Positions 8,454-16,484 of a stretch of 64,000 nucleotides of DNA are shown in pieces. This DNA is from Litoribaculum gwangyangense (GTDB lineage Bacteria; Bacteroidota; Bacteroidia; Flavobacteriales; Flavobacteriaceae): assembly GCF_039543505.1 (NCBI RefSeq), contig NZ_BAABJW010000002.1:62001-126000 (forward strand), written 5' to 3'. The notes under the pieces are model-generated. The model saw only the letters and a list, made by a program, of their open reading frames with translations, searched no databases and was not told the origin of the DNA. A program made the translations under genes and the position numbers. The first letter of the stretch is position 1. Each line of letters starts with the position of its first letter.

Positions 8454-8505
8454 GCAAAGATTCGTTAGATTCTAGAGGCAATCGTTTTGAATTATAATTT
8501 GAAAC
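8454..8505 (-). promoter_or_regulatory. promoter and probable activator site, copy A
   Basis: Read on the minus strand, it holds two direct TTCAAA-like half sites (TTTCAAATTATAATTCAAAA), then ACGATTG, then GAATCTTTGC, close to the Bacteroidota -33/-7 promoter pair (TTTG ... TAnnTTTG). The segment is almost the same as 10527-10577 with equal spacing. Only these two places in the cassette carry it, each 40 bp upstream of a gene start. Confidence 0.65.
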
Positions 8506-8550
8506 CTTTTTACAATTCAGTACTTTTAGTTGCTATTCCATTTGTAAATA

Positions 8551-8586
8551 AAAAAGACCTAACATTTTGATTGTTAAGTCTTTTAT
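8551..8586 (-). terminator. hairpin terminator after the Vat-type acetyltransferase gene
   Basis: The stem is AAGACCTAAC against GTTAAGTCTTT with an A-run on one side and T-run on the other. It lies 20 bp past the stop of 8606-9223 and in front of the next promoter, so it separates two transcription units. It could work in both directions. Confidence 0.6.
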
Positions 8587-8605
8587 TAGTTCTAAGGTTA
8601 TTATC

Positions 8606-9223
8606 TTATAGCAAGGCTTCAGGATTAGAGGTAAGCTTTTCTACATTTTCAGTAATTTTTTTAATCTCCCAATCCCACCATTTTAACTGTAATAGTTTTG
8701 AAATGGTATCTTCAGAAAACCGCTTTTTAATTAGTTTAGCAGGATTACCCCCAACAATAGTGTAAGGTTCTACGTTTTTTGTCACCACTGCTTTTGATGC
8801 TATTATTGCACCATCACCAATATAAACACCTGGCATAATGGTAGCATCGTGACCAATCCAAACATCATTACCGATTATGGTATCACCTTTGGTTGGATAG
8901 GTTTTACCTTCCATAGCATCTTGCCAAGCACCACCAAAAATGGCAAATGGATATGCTGTTGAGGCTTCTGTTAAATGATTACCACCATTCATAATAAATG
9001 TTGCACCTGAAGCAATCATACAAAACTTACCTATAATGAGTTTGTCTCCAATAAAATCAAAATGATATTTTACATTTTTCTCAAAGTTTGAAACGTCTTC
9101 AAAATCATCATAATAAGTATAGTCACCCACTATAATATTCTGATTGTTAATATGATTCTTTAAAAAACAAAGTTTTTTATAATTGGGTAACGGAAATAGG
9201 GTGTTTGGGTTGGGTGCTTTCAT
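8606..9223 (-). CDS. Vat-type xenobiotic O-acetyltransferase (hexapeptide repeat)
   Basis: This 205-residue protein has left-handed beta-helix repeats. The pattern FMNGGNHLTEASTAYPF holds the family His (H83 in MNGGNH). TIIGNDVWIGHDATIMPGVYIGDGAIIAS and the late YTIVGGNPAKLIKKRF complete the usual virginiamycin/streptogramin A acetyltransferase order. Members transfer acetyl from acetyl-CoA to a hydroxyl of streptogramin A or chloramphenicol-like compounds. Chromosomal homologs are often of unknown substrate, so resistance is possible but not shown. It is the third gene of the SDR - membrane protein - Vat unit and may be induced by the nearby AraC-type regulator. Confidence 0.85.
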   Translation of the reverse strand: MKAPNPNTLFPLPNYKKLCFLKNHINNQNIIVGDYTYYDDFEDVSNFEKNVKYHFDFIGDKLIIGKFCMIASGATFIMNGGNHLTEASTAYPFAIFGGAWQDAMEGKTYPTKGDTIIGNDVWIGHDATIMPGVYIGDGAIIASKAVVTKNVEPYTIVGGNPAKLIKKRFSEDTISKLLQLKWWDWEIKKITENVEKLTSNPEALL

Positions 9224-9234
9224 AGAGACTTCAT

Positions 9235-9603
9235 TTATTTTGATAATTTATAAAATACTACGGCTAAATATATGGTTATGATAGCCTGACATTTTTCAAT
9301 TATGGTTTCTGCTAAAAGATTACCAATAGTGTTTAACATAAAAAAGAAAGCAAAAAACAATAGTATTCTTTTTATGGTTTTAGCTGTAAAAATTGGTTTT
9401 ACCAGTCTGCTTTTCATAGAAAGAATTAAACCTATAAACAGCATTATAATTAATGACACGCCTTCCAAAATATACATTTCTGAAATAGATTTTATTTTAC
9501 CACCCCAAACTATAGTGTATGAAATGATTTGAAGTAAAATCAGTACGTGAAATATGCAGTAGGCAACAATAATAATCAGAGCGATTTTCTGAGATAATTT
9601 CAT
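9235..9603 (-). CDS. small four-helix membrane protein
   Basis: Starting at ATG 9603 (MKLSQKIALIIIV), the protein has 122 residues and four predicted membrane helices. A longer reading from 9648 is possible but would overlap the SDR gene by 26 bp. It contains many Ile/Leu and a GNLLAETI segment. Family not recognised; small integral proteins like this are often DUF-type. It lies 20 bp after the SDR stop and 11 bp before the Vat-type gene, so it is part of that operon. Confidence 0.6.
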   Translation of the reverse strand: MKLSQKIALIIIVAYCIFHVLILLQIISYTIVWGGKIKSISEMYILEGVSLIIMLFIGLILSMKSRLVKPIFTAKTIKRILLFFAFFFMLNTIGNLLAETIIEKCQAIITIYLAVVFYKLSK

Positions 9604-9622
9604 TGTGATGTTTTTACTATAC

Positions 9623-10486
9623 TCAAATCGTTTTAACTTCTTGAACATAAAAATCCTTTAAATGGTGCTCTCCATATGTTGGTGCTATATTATCCTCTGC
9701 CATAAGGGTTAAGAAAAACTCAATGGGCCCATAGGTTTTTACACTAGTAAAGGTTCTTAAACTCCAAATAGTTAGTTTTCTCATCCAATCTGGTAAATGA
9801 ATGATTTTTATAGGTTTGTTCAAAGCATTTAAAGCCAATTTACTAATATCGTTAAGACTTAACACATCGGGTCCACCAATGGTAAATTCTTTATTGGTTT
9901 CCTCTAGATTATCCACAATAAATGTTGCCAAATCTTTACCGTGAATTGGGTTGAATTTTTGATTACCCGAGCCAAACAAATAAACCCGACCCGATTTTGC
10001 CATTTGCAAAAAATCTTTCATATCTGAAAAAAAACCGTTGGGTCTAATTATGGTATAGTTTAGTCCTGAAGATTTTAAGGCATCAACAAACTTTTCCTTG
10101 GCTTCAAATATTTTTAAATTCCGATATTTATTACCATTGATTGCTGAAACGTAAACAAAATGCTTTACACCTGCTTTTTTTGCTTCTTCCAGCAGATTCA
10201 TATTGGCTTTATAATCTACATCTAAATATGTCAACCCATCTTTTTGCCTTGTTATACCTACTGTAGATATTACTGTATCTATTCCTTTGCAAATATCACG
10301 TAAGGTGTCAGATTTTGTTACTTCTGCTTGTTTAACCTCTAAAAAATTTTCGTTATTATTTTTTAGTTTATTTGGATTTCGTACAATGGCAAGAACTTGA
10401 TTTTGGTTTTCAATTAAGGCGTTTAATACATAATACCCTAAATAACCTGTGGCACCTGCTAATAAAATGTTTTTATATCTACTCAT
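9623..10486 (-). CDS. NAD(P)-binding SDR / NmrA-like protein
   Basis: This 287-residue protein has the N-terminal Rossmann motif LLAGATGYLGYYVL (GxTGxLG type, about 9-22), then IVRNPNK and a C-terminal half like atypical extended SDRs. VKHFVYVSAINGNKY carries a S/Y-like site, though a clear YxxxK is missing, as in NmrA-type proteins. It is probably a cytoplasmic dehydrogenase/epimerase-like or redox-sensing protein. It is the first gene of the operon with the membrane protein and the Vat-type enzyme, 40 bp behind the shared control box. Confidence 0.8.
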   Translation of the reverse strand: MSRYKNILLAGATGYLGYYVLNALIENQNQVLAIVRNPNKLKNNNENFLEVKQAEVTKSDTLRDICKGIDTVISTVGITRQKDGLTYLDVDYKANMNLLEEAKKAGVKHFVYVSAINGNKYRNLKIFEAKEKFVDALKSSGLNYTIIRPNGFFSDMKDFLQMAKSGRVYLFGSGNQKFNPIHGKDLATFIVDNLEETNKEFTIGGPDVLSLNDISKLALNALNKPIKIIHLPDWMRKLTIWSLRTFTSVKTYGPIEFFLTLMAEDNIAPTYGEHHLKDFYVQEVKTI

Positions 10487-10526
10487 AACTGTTCGTTTTT
10501 TGATTATTAATTAATTAAATGATGAT

Positions 10527-10577
10527 GCAAAGATTCATCAGATAGTTAAAGCAATCGTTCTGAATTTTAATTTGAAA
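10527..10577 (-). promoter_or_regulatory. promoter and probable activator site, copy B
   Basis: This is the counterpart of 8454-8505. It has two direct half sites (TTTCAAATTAAAATTCAGAA), then ACGATTGC, then GAATCTTTGC, read on the minus strand. The two copies agree at about 40 of 52 positions; most differences lie in the 7 bp between the ATTG and GAAT parts. It lies 40 bp before the SDR start, directly downstream of the regulator gene. Confidence 0.65.
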
Positions 10578-10595
10578 CGAACTAAATAAGATGTG

Positions 10596-12368
10596 CTACG
10601 AATTGGCTTTTAACCAAGCCTTAGGGGTAATGCCCTCTGTTTTTTTGAAGTAAGTATTAAATACACTTTTAGAATTAAAGCCACTATCATAGGCTAATCC
10701 AAGAATGGTGAGGTGTGAATTTTTGGGGTCTAAAGCTATAGTTTTGAAATGTTTTAAGCGATACGAATTAACAAAGTCATTGAAATTAACGTCAAATGCT
10801 TGGTTAACTAAATAAGACATTTTATTTGTATTTAACCCTAAAACATCTGCTACAAACTTTAATGTTAATTGCGGATTTAAATACGGTTCGTCTTCCTTAA
10901 AATAAGAAAGTAATTCTTCTTTTAGAGTATTTATTTGTTGATTATCCAAAAGAATTGAATGTGATTCTTCTTGCTCTATTTGAAGGGGTTTAAAATCTTT
11001 TAAAACTAAATTTGACTGATGTAAGTCTAAAAAGCCATTAAAATTATGCAAGGGTTTAAAAAAAGGTTCTTGCCTAAAGTTGATGACTTGACCTCGCCTA
11101 TGATTAATCATTTCCTTTAAACGTAAAAATCCTTTATCACTATGATTTGAATTGCTTAAAATAAACGCATCATATGGGACCAGCATTGTTTGATTAGGAC
11201 TATTTATATTCCATTTATCAATAATTTGTTGCGGAACTGTAACTGCATTTTCATTAATAAGGCTAAACAATAATTTTTTTTCTTCGATGAGTGTAGTGTT
11301 GAGTATATGGGAAATAAACGCTTGCTTTTTGTTGAGCCATATCAAACAAAAGCATTTTAAATGATGTGCTAATTCTAATTGAGGATTCAGTGTTAAGGCG
11401 TAATTTACTTTTTCTAAAGCTTTCTCATATTTACCTTGATAGTAATAAATATGTGCTAAGGTGTAATAATTGTTAGCCGAAAGCGGATCTACCTCCAATA
11501 ATTTGTTGGCATATTGTAAAGCATTATCAAAAAAGCCAAGCGCAATGAACAGTTCTGCCATAGCTTCTAAACCATCTATGTGATTTGAATTTATTTCTAA
11601 TACTTTGTTTATATGTAGATAAGCATTTTTAAAATCCCATTCTTCCCAGAAAAATTTACCTACATAAGATAATGGGTATTCTGGTAAAGAGGTATCAATT
11701 TCTTTGGCGATTAATAAATTACTTATTGCCAAGTCCATCGCTTCTTGATAGGGCATATAGCCCCACATTGCTAATAAGCCATAACATTGCAAATTGGCAT
11801 AGTAAGCTTTTGCATAATTCTTATCGAGTGCAATGGCTTGGTTGTAAAATGTAATAGCCTCTTTTATGCTTTCGGGTGTCCATTTTAATTGTAATGAACG
11901 CCCTTTTAAAAACAATTGATAAGCATCAATATTGTTTGTGGGTTGTTTAATGAGATGCTCTTGCAATTCAAAATGACCGAAATTGTTTCTGACCTCGTCT
12001 GCTATAGCCAAACTAATTTCGTCTTCTAATTCAAAAATGTTAAGCAGTTCTCTATCGTATTTTTTAGACCAATAATGTATACCGTCCACAACATCTATTA
12101 ACTGTGCTGTTATTCTAACCTTATCTTGTGCTTTTTTTATACTCCCTTCAAGAATTGTATTTACACTTAATTGCTTACCAATTTCCCTGATATCAACATC
12201 CTTTCCTTTAAAGGCAAAAGATGAGGTTCTTGCAATTACTTTTAAGCCTTTTACTTTTGTGAGTGCATTAATAATTTCTTCAGTAATTCCATCGCAAAAA
12301 TATTCGTTTTCAATATCACTGCTCATATTGACGAAAGGAAGGACTGCTATGGATTTTTGATTGTTCAA
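10596..12368 (-). CDS. AraC-type regulator with FlgO/TolB-like and TPR parts
   Basis: This 590-residue protein starts with a conserved domain (SIAVLPFVNMSSDIENEYFCDG..., about 5-130), typical of the TolB/FlgO-like 'adenylate cyclase-associated TPR' proteins. TPR repeats follow (about 150-340), then a linker, and at the C-terminus an AraC helix-turn-helix (LTLKFVADVLGLNTNKMSYL and LGLAYDSGFNSKSVFNTYF). It likely senses a signal through the TPR part and binds direct-repeat half sites, the best candidates being 8454-8505 and 10527-10577. The start is TTG at 12368; a stop lies just upstream, so no ATG fits. Confidence 0.85.
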   Translation of the reverse strand: MNNQKSIAVLPFVNMSSDIENEYFCDGITEEIINALTKVKGLKVIARTSSFAFKGKDVDIREIGKQLSVNTILEGSIKKAQDKVRITAQLIDVVDGIHYWSKKYDRELLNIFELEDEISLAIADEVRNNFGHFELQEHLIKQPTNNIDAYQLFLKGRSLQLKWTPESIKEAITFYNQAIALDKNYAKAYYANLQCYGLLAMWGYMPYQEAMDLAISNLLIAKEIDTSLPEYPLSYVGKFFWEEWDFKNAYLHINKVLEINSNHIDGLEAMAELFIALGFFDNALQYANKLLEVDPLSANNYYTLAHIYYYQGKYEKALEKVNYALTLNPQLELAHHLKCFCLIWLNKKQAFISHILNTTLIEEKKLLFSLINENAVTVPQQIIDKWNINSPNQTMLVPYDAFILSNSNHSDKGFLRLKEMINHRRGQVINFRQEPFFKPLHNFNGFLDLHQSNLVLKDFKPLQIEQEESHSILLDNQQINTLKEELLSYFKEDEPYLNPQLTLKFVADVLGLNTNKMSYLVNQAFDVNFNDFVNSYRLKHFKTIALDPKNSHLTILGLAYDSGFNSKSVFNTYFKKTEGITPKAWLKANS

Positions 12369-12438
12369 ATTTTACAAAATTTAGCAGAATATATTACTTG
12401 CTTTTGTATACACGAATACTTACTCTTGCATTACTGGC

Positions 12439-12563
12439 AACGGTCTCGTATAACCGTCAGTTAAAGGATTAAAGTTACTAATTTTCGATTAAGTACTTAA
12501 GTTAGCAATTCTTGTTGGATTCGAACGTAGTCGAATCCGCTGTAATTGCGGTTATTCATGGTT
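12439..12563. repeat. attC-like site 7
   Basis: It is 125 bp, AAC to GTT. The stem is TATAACCGTCAGTTA against TGTAATTGCGGTTAT, with a bulged T and a G.T pair on the plus strand. The central palindrome is TTCGAACGTAGTCGAA. This is the 'type A' subtype, also seen at 15086, 18732, 23505, 28778 and 38319. Confidence 0.85.
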
Positions 12564-13193
12564 GGCAAAAGTTGTTTTTGTATCTATTAATAAATCAATT
12601 ATTTCTTCTAAATTGTACTCACCTTTTTGAACATAATAATTCCCATCCAAATCGATTAAAACATAACTTCCACAAGGATACTGAAGAGGAAGGAATATTT
12701 TTTCTATTGTTCCAAATTCATCTTTAATCCAATTCAGTTGCTTTCCGTATTCTTTAGTGCCTTCAAGTGATTTATACATAAAGAATTGACTTATATTTTT
12801 TACTTTTTTTAACTTTTTCAAGAACCGTTTGTAAGCAGCACGAGCATAAGATTTGTCTCCTGATGAGTTACATCTATCCAATCCGTGATAATAATTAATG
12901 ATAATAAAATTATTGTTAGGTATTGTATCTCCAGAAATTGTTGAAAGTTCGGATTTTATTGAATTTAATAATTCATTTGAAATTTTTCCTTTTCTAATTC
13001 TTTGAACCTTAACATTAGCAATCAAAGTATCTAATTCAAATCGAAGATTGTAAAATTTATATGGTTCGTATGTTTTTTTAAATTCAGCTTGCGTAATTTG
13101 AAATAAGTCGTCATTCAGATATATTTCTTTTTTCTGAGCGAATGTCAAGACAGCACTAAATCCAAATATAAAAGTCAATAATTTATTTCTCAT
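12552..13193 (-). CDS. secreted protein of unknown function
   Basis: The chosen start (ATG 13193, MRNKLLTFIFGFSAVLTFAQ) gives 213 residues with a signal peptide of about 19. A longer frame to 13259 would run back through the attC-like site and is less likely. The body has a LDTLIANVKVQRIRKGK part, a central FIIINYYHGLDRCNSSGD and a YPCGSYVLIDLDGNYYVQKG part. A thioredoxin-like fold is possible but not shown, and no family was recognised. The stop codon and last residues (ANHE) are provided by the attC-like site itself. Confidence 0.65.
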   Translation of the reverse strand: MRNKLLTFIFGFSAVLTFAQKKEIYLNDDLFQITQAEFKKTYEPYKFYNLRFELDTLIANVKVQRIRKGKISNELLNSIKSELSTISGDTIPNNNFIIINYYHGLDRCNSSGDKSYARAAYKRFLKKLKKVKNISQFFMYKSLEGTKEYGKQLNWIKDEFGTIEKIFLPLQYPCGSYVLIDLDGNYYVQKGEYNLEEIIDLLIDTKTTFANHE

Positions 13194-13205
13194 CTCAATT
13201 TTGTC

Positions 13206-13333
13206 AACGTGTTTGGCTATGGTTTCGTTGCGTGTTTTAGCAACTAAATTAGTAAACAAAAACGAATGCGAGAAAATTCATAAGGAATTTTCCAAATAAA
13301 CACTTGCCAAAGCAATTACTTATACAAGTTGTT
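13206..13333. repeat. attC-like site 8
   Basis: It is 128 bp, AAC to GTT. The left arm is GGCTATGGTTTCGTTGCG, and the right part CAAAGCAATTACTTATACAAG differs in its outer end from the usual CTTATAGCC, so the outer pairs are weak. The central palindrome is GAAAATTCATAAGGAATTTTC. It is partly a hybrid of two subtypes. Confidence 0.75.
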
Positions 13334-14989
13334 GCCAATAGTGTTTTTTTCTAAATAGGTTTTATCTAATGCTTTTGCTATTTCGATTGCTTCTTTCACA
13401 ACTTCTTTTGGGTAATCGTTAATTTCTAGTATTCTAATAGCATTCCTGTTTTTTAGTTTTCCGCCTTTTAGTTTGTAATCAAATCCGACGGTTTTGTCGT
13501 TTACTGTTTCACTAAAATGATACAGTTCATATTCACTCGAAAGCATATCTGTTAATTCTATGTCGTGAGTTGAAACTAATATTTTATTATTATTCTTTGT
13601 TAAAGCGGATAAAATAGATTTTCCAGCAGAAATTCGCTCCACTGTATTTGTGCCTTTAAATATTTCATCTAATAGAAAGAGGTTTTTATTTCCGTTTTCA
13701 CTCTCTTTCAGCATTTCCTTAATGGTAAGTACTTCTTCAAAATAGTAGCTTTTATCGTTCATCAAATCATCACTTATTCTAATAGCCGAAAATACTTTTA
13801 ACAAGGGAAAAGTTATTGATTTTGCAAAACAAGTATTAATGGTTAATCCAGTTATTACATTTAGCCCAATGGCACGAATAAAAGAAGTTTTTCCAGACAT
13901 ATTTGAACCTGTAAGAAGTATGGATTTTTCCGCAATTTCAATGCTGTTAGGTGTGCAATTAAAAATTAAGGGGTGACTGATGTCTTTTGCAATGATTTTA
14001 TCTTCATCATTAATAATTGGTAAACAATACATTTCAAGTCCTTTTCTTAAAGATGCTATTGAAATTAGCATATCAATATGCCCAACAAACTTAAAAACAC
14101 TTTCTATGTCGCCTCGTTTGGTATTTAGTCTTTTTAGAACACCAAATAACAATAATGGCTCAAGCAAAAACATGGTTTTAAAAATCTCAAATACAAACCA
14201 AGCTATGATTTCAAATTCTCCCTGAAGTTTGGCTTCGAGTGAAAAAAATGACATTCTATTTTTAACATCATTTATTAATTTCACTGACTTTGGTAAGTCA
14301 GGATTTATTTTTTTAAATAACGGGATGGTAAAGAAATAAGAAGCGATATTATTTAGTCTTAAAAGTTGTGGAATTGAACCTACGTATTGAACTAAATTAT
14401 TTTTATTCCAATAGTGAAGCACAAAATTCACGCAAAAAATCCCTAATAGAACTATGAAAAATATAGGGTTGAAAAACCCTAAAATCAGTGACATTAAATT
14501 AGCAAAAGACAATAATTTTATTACAAAAAACCATTTTGGCGGATTAAGATGCTCTTCTTGAAATAATGTGTTTATGTAGTATGCATCTTTATGGTTTAGT
14601 TTTTCAAGCTTTTTTTGAACCGAAATTCTTAATTCGGGATTTTTTGATAATTCAGTTAATATTTCTTCGTTGAGCTTGGTTTGTTTTTCGTTTAATTTTA
14701 TCGTGCGAAGATGATTGTAAAAGTATTGTTGACCAACTTTTGAATTAGTTCGGTCGAGAAACATAAACAAGTCATCAAAATCCAAGTCGTTACAAGTTTT
14801 GTCTGATAATACTTGATATGTATTTGAATTGTCTTTATTTCTAAAGTATTTTTCAATGCTGTCAAAGTCAAAGGAATCATCTTTCAGTTTTCCAAATGAT
14901 TCTTTTAACCTTTGATTTAACTCTTTTTTTCTATTGAATTTTATTTGAGAAAAAGTGTATTTAATTTGAAATATTATGTCTTTTATCAT
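13316..14989 (-). CDS. MutS-like ATPase with membrane segments
   Basis: This 557-residue protein has the C-terminal MutS domain V ABC ATPase: Walker A G361SNMSGKT368, and Walker B LFLLDE (about 437-442) followed by IFKGTNTVERISAGKSIL. The MutS mismatch-binding domain I is missing. Two hydrophobic helices at about 155-193 suggest membrane association. It resembles the uncharacterised MutS-like proteins of Bacteroidota, not canonical MutS or MutS2 (no Smr domain). Its role is unknown; DNA-structure binding is possible. It is a single-gene cassette with arms GTTGCCAATAGTG and GTTGCCAGTAATG. The last residues and the stop lie in the attC-like site. Confidence 0.8.
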   Translation of the reverse strand: MIKDIIFQIKYTFSQIKFNRKKELNQRLKESFGKLKDDSFDFDSIEKYFRNKDNSNTYQVLSDKTCNDLDFDDLFMFLDRTNSKVGQQYFYNHLRTIKLNEKQTKLNEEILTELSKNPELRISVQKKLEKLNHKDAYYINTLFQEEHLNPPKWFFVIKLLSFANLMSLILGFFNPIFFIVLLGIFCVNFVLHYWNKNNLVQYVGSIPQLLRLNNIASYFFTIPLFKKINPDLPKSVKLINDVKNRMSFFSLEAKLQGEFEIIAWFVFEIFKTMFLLEPLLLFGVLKRLNTKRGDIESVFKFVGHIDMLISIASLRKGLEMYCLPIINDEDKIIAKDISHPLIFNCTPNSIEIAEKSILLTGSNMSGKTSFIRAIGLNVITGLTINTCFAKSITFPLLKVFSAIRISDDLMNDKSYYFEEVLTIKEMLKESENGNKNLFLLDEIFKGTNTVERISAGKSILSALTKNNNKILVSTHDIELTDMLSSEYELYHFSETVNDKTVGFDYKLKGGKLKNRNAIRILEINDYPKEVVKEAIEIAKALDKTYLEKNTIGNNLYK

Positions 14990-15085
14990 TAAACAATTAG
15001 TGTAGAATTTCTATTTAATGTTACAAAAGATGTTCAGTTTATTGCTCATCTGTTGAATTTTAGCGAGGTGTTTTACATTACTGGC

Positions 15086-15210
15086 AACGGTCTGGTATAA
15101 CCGTCAGTTAAAGGATTAAAGTTAATGATTTTCGGTTTGGCACTGACGTTAGCAAATCTGAGTGGATTCGAACGTAGCCGAATCGGCCGTAATTGCGGTT
15201 ATACATTGTT
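15086..15210. repeat. attC-like site 9
   Basis: It is 125 bp, type A. The stem GGTATAACCGTCAGTTA faces CCGTAATTGCGGTTATAC. It starts AACGGTCTGG and ends ACATTGTT. The central palindrome has GGATTCGAACGTAGCCGAATC. Confidence 0.85.
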
Positions 15211-15225
15211 GTGCTTTCGTTATTT

Positions 15226-15975
15226 TTAATTCTCATTTAGGAATTCGTTAATTTGTTCAATTAAATGTCTCGAATTTTCTAATGAAAATTCCAATTCTTG
15301 TTTAGTTTCGGTAAATAGAATTCTTTTAAAATTACTTATACCTTGAAAAGTGGCAGCTATATGTCCATAATTAACATTTTCCCAAACCAGCGAATCAATT
15401 AAAGCACCTTGGTCATGTATTTTCGTAACTCCAAATGTATAATTATCAACATAAGAAGTTACTTTACCTTGATAATCGGTAGTGGTTTTTTCAACTCTGT
15501 TCATGAGAGAGGCTTTCTCATTATAGAAATTTTTTATGTTCGTTTTTAATGGGTCAGACAGATTTTCAAGTAGTCCTGTTTGGATTAAGCTATTATAGGT
15601 ATTTGTGTTGTATGGAATTTGAACGACCCAATTTGGATTGAACTCAAATCTCATTATTTGAATTAAAGTGTCTACTGTGGCTTTAGAATCAGCAACTCTT
15701 GTTCTTAAAGATTCATTTAAATCAAACTGTTCATTAATAAAGGGAAGTCTTTTCTTAATTAATAGAGTGTCTTGTGACAAGTCATTTTTTAAAGCAACCA
15801 ATGAATCTTTTAATCTTATATCAGTTTTACGGTTTTCATTCCAATTATTAATTCCCAACGCGATTAAAATCCCAATAACTACAAGTACAATTTCTCCAAC
15901 AGCATACTTTAAATATTTTCCAGTTTTACCTTCCGAAAGTAGTCGCTGTCTAATGTTTCTGAAGAACTTAATCAT
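15226..15975 (-). CDS. DUF6090 family membrane protein, copy 3
   Basis: This 249-residue protein starts MIKFFRNIRQRLLSEGKTGK and has one membrane helix at about 24-43 (YAVGEIVLVVIGILIALGI). The diverged C-terminal part includes LVALKNDLSQDTLLIKKRLP and PYNTNTYNSLIQTGLLENLS, the latter matching the 'N(S/T)L..TG.L..L' stretch seen in several copies. The ATG overlaps the stop of an upstream 37-codon frame (ATGA), so the two could be translationally coupled. Confidence 0.85.
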   Translation of the reverse strand: MIKFFRNIRQRLLSEGKTGKYLKYAVGEIVLVVIGILIALGINNWNENRKTDIRLKDSLVALKNDLSQDTLLIKKRLPFINEQFDLNESLRTRVADSKATVDTLIQIMRFEFNPNWVVQIPYNTNTYNSLIQTGLLENLSDPLKTNIKNFYNEKASLMNRVEKTTTDYQGKVTSYVDNYTFGVTKIHDQGALIDSLVWENVNYGHIAATFQGISNFKRILFTETKQELEFSLENSRHLIEQINEFLNEN

Positions 15976-16085
15976 ACTCCTAGTTTTTTAATTTTTCCGC
16001 AAGCGGCTATCTCAACCAAAGGTCTACCAGACCTTTGATTTTGCTTTACAAAATTGTGTTTCGATAATCTAAAGAATTTTATCAT
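15972..16085 (-). other. 37-codon upstream frame and hairpin leader of DUF6090 copy 3
   Basis: The frame reads MIKFFRLSKHNFVKQN...ACGKIKKLGV and its TGA overlaps the DUF6090 ATG as ATGA. The start repeats the DUF6090 start almost exactly. Inside is a perfect 9 bp hairpin, CAAAGGTCT (16017-16025) facing AGACCTTTG (16029-16037), and CCGCAAGCGG at 15997-16006. The homologous leaders at 182-296 and 1102-1216 keep the hairpin positions but not the stem sequence. Confidence 0.55.
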
Positions 16086-16112
16086 TGGTTAGCGATTTCA
16101 GTAATGAAGAAC

Positions 16113-16236
16113 AACGTGCTTGTATATGGTTAGTGGCGTGTTTTAAGCACCTAATTTAGCAAATACTAACCAAATAGAAAATCCGCGAGGAATTTTATTA
16201 GTAGGCTAGGACTAGCAATGGATTATACACGATGTA
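16113..16236. repeat. attC-like site 10
   Basis: It is 124 bp. It starts AACGTGCTTGTATATGG and ends TACACGATGTAGGC, with GTA in place of GTT. It contains the AAAATCCGCGAGGAATTTT central palindrome and the AGCAATGGATTATACAC 3' arm. Confidence 0.7.
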
Positions 16237-16470
16237 GGCATACGTTTTTAGGAATGAATCCTTGGAGATGTATTTAAAAATCAAAAACAATAGGTAAGGT
16301 GCAATTACCAATACCAGAACAGTAAGGGGTAAATAATCGATTAAATCGTTTTTATAATCAAATAAATATTCTATGAGTTAAGTTCAAGATACATAAGGCA
16401 CAAACAAACCAGCAATGAATATAATTAACAACACAATTTTAATATAATTGTTTAGTGTTTGTTTTCATTT
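16237..16470 (-). pseudogene. remnant of a small membrane protein gene
   Basis: On the minus strand one frame reads IVLLIIFIAGLFVPYVS, then two stops, then LTVLVLVIAPYLLFLIFKYI up to the attC-like site. Two hydrophobic helices in one frame, broken by stops and with no start codon in frame, look like a decayed small membrane protein. Only seen in this gap, after the Sel1 gene. Parent family not recognised. Confidence 0.4.
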
Positions 16471-16484
16471 TATCCTGGTATTTT

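Noticed and set aside
8606..9223. Calling the Vat-type gene a proven streptogramin resistance gene
   Set aside because: The family has many chromosomal members of unknown substrate; sequence alone does not show resistance.
13316..14989. Canonical mismatch repair MutS or MutS2
   Set aside because: No mismatch-recognition domain, no Smr domain, and membrane helices are present; only the ATPase is shared.
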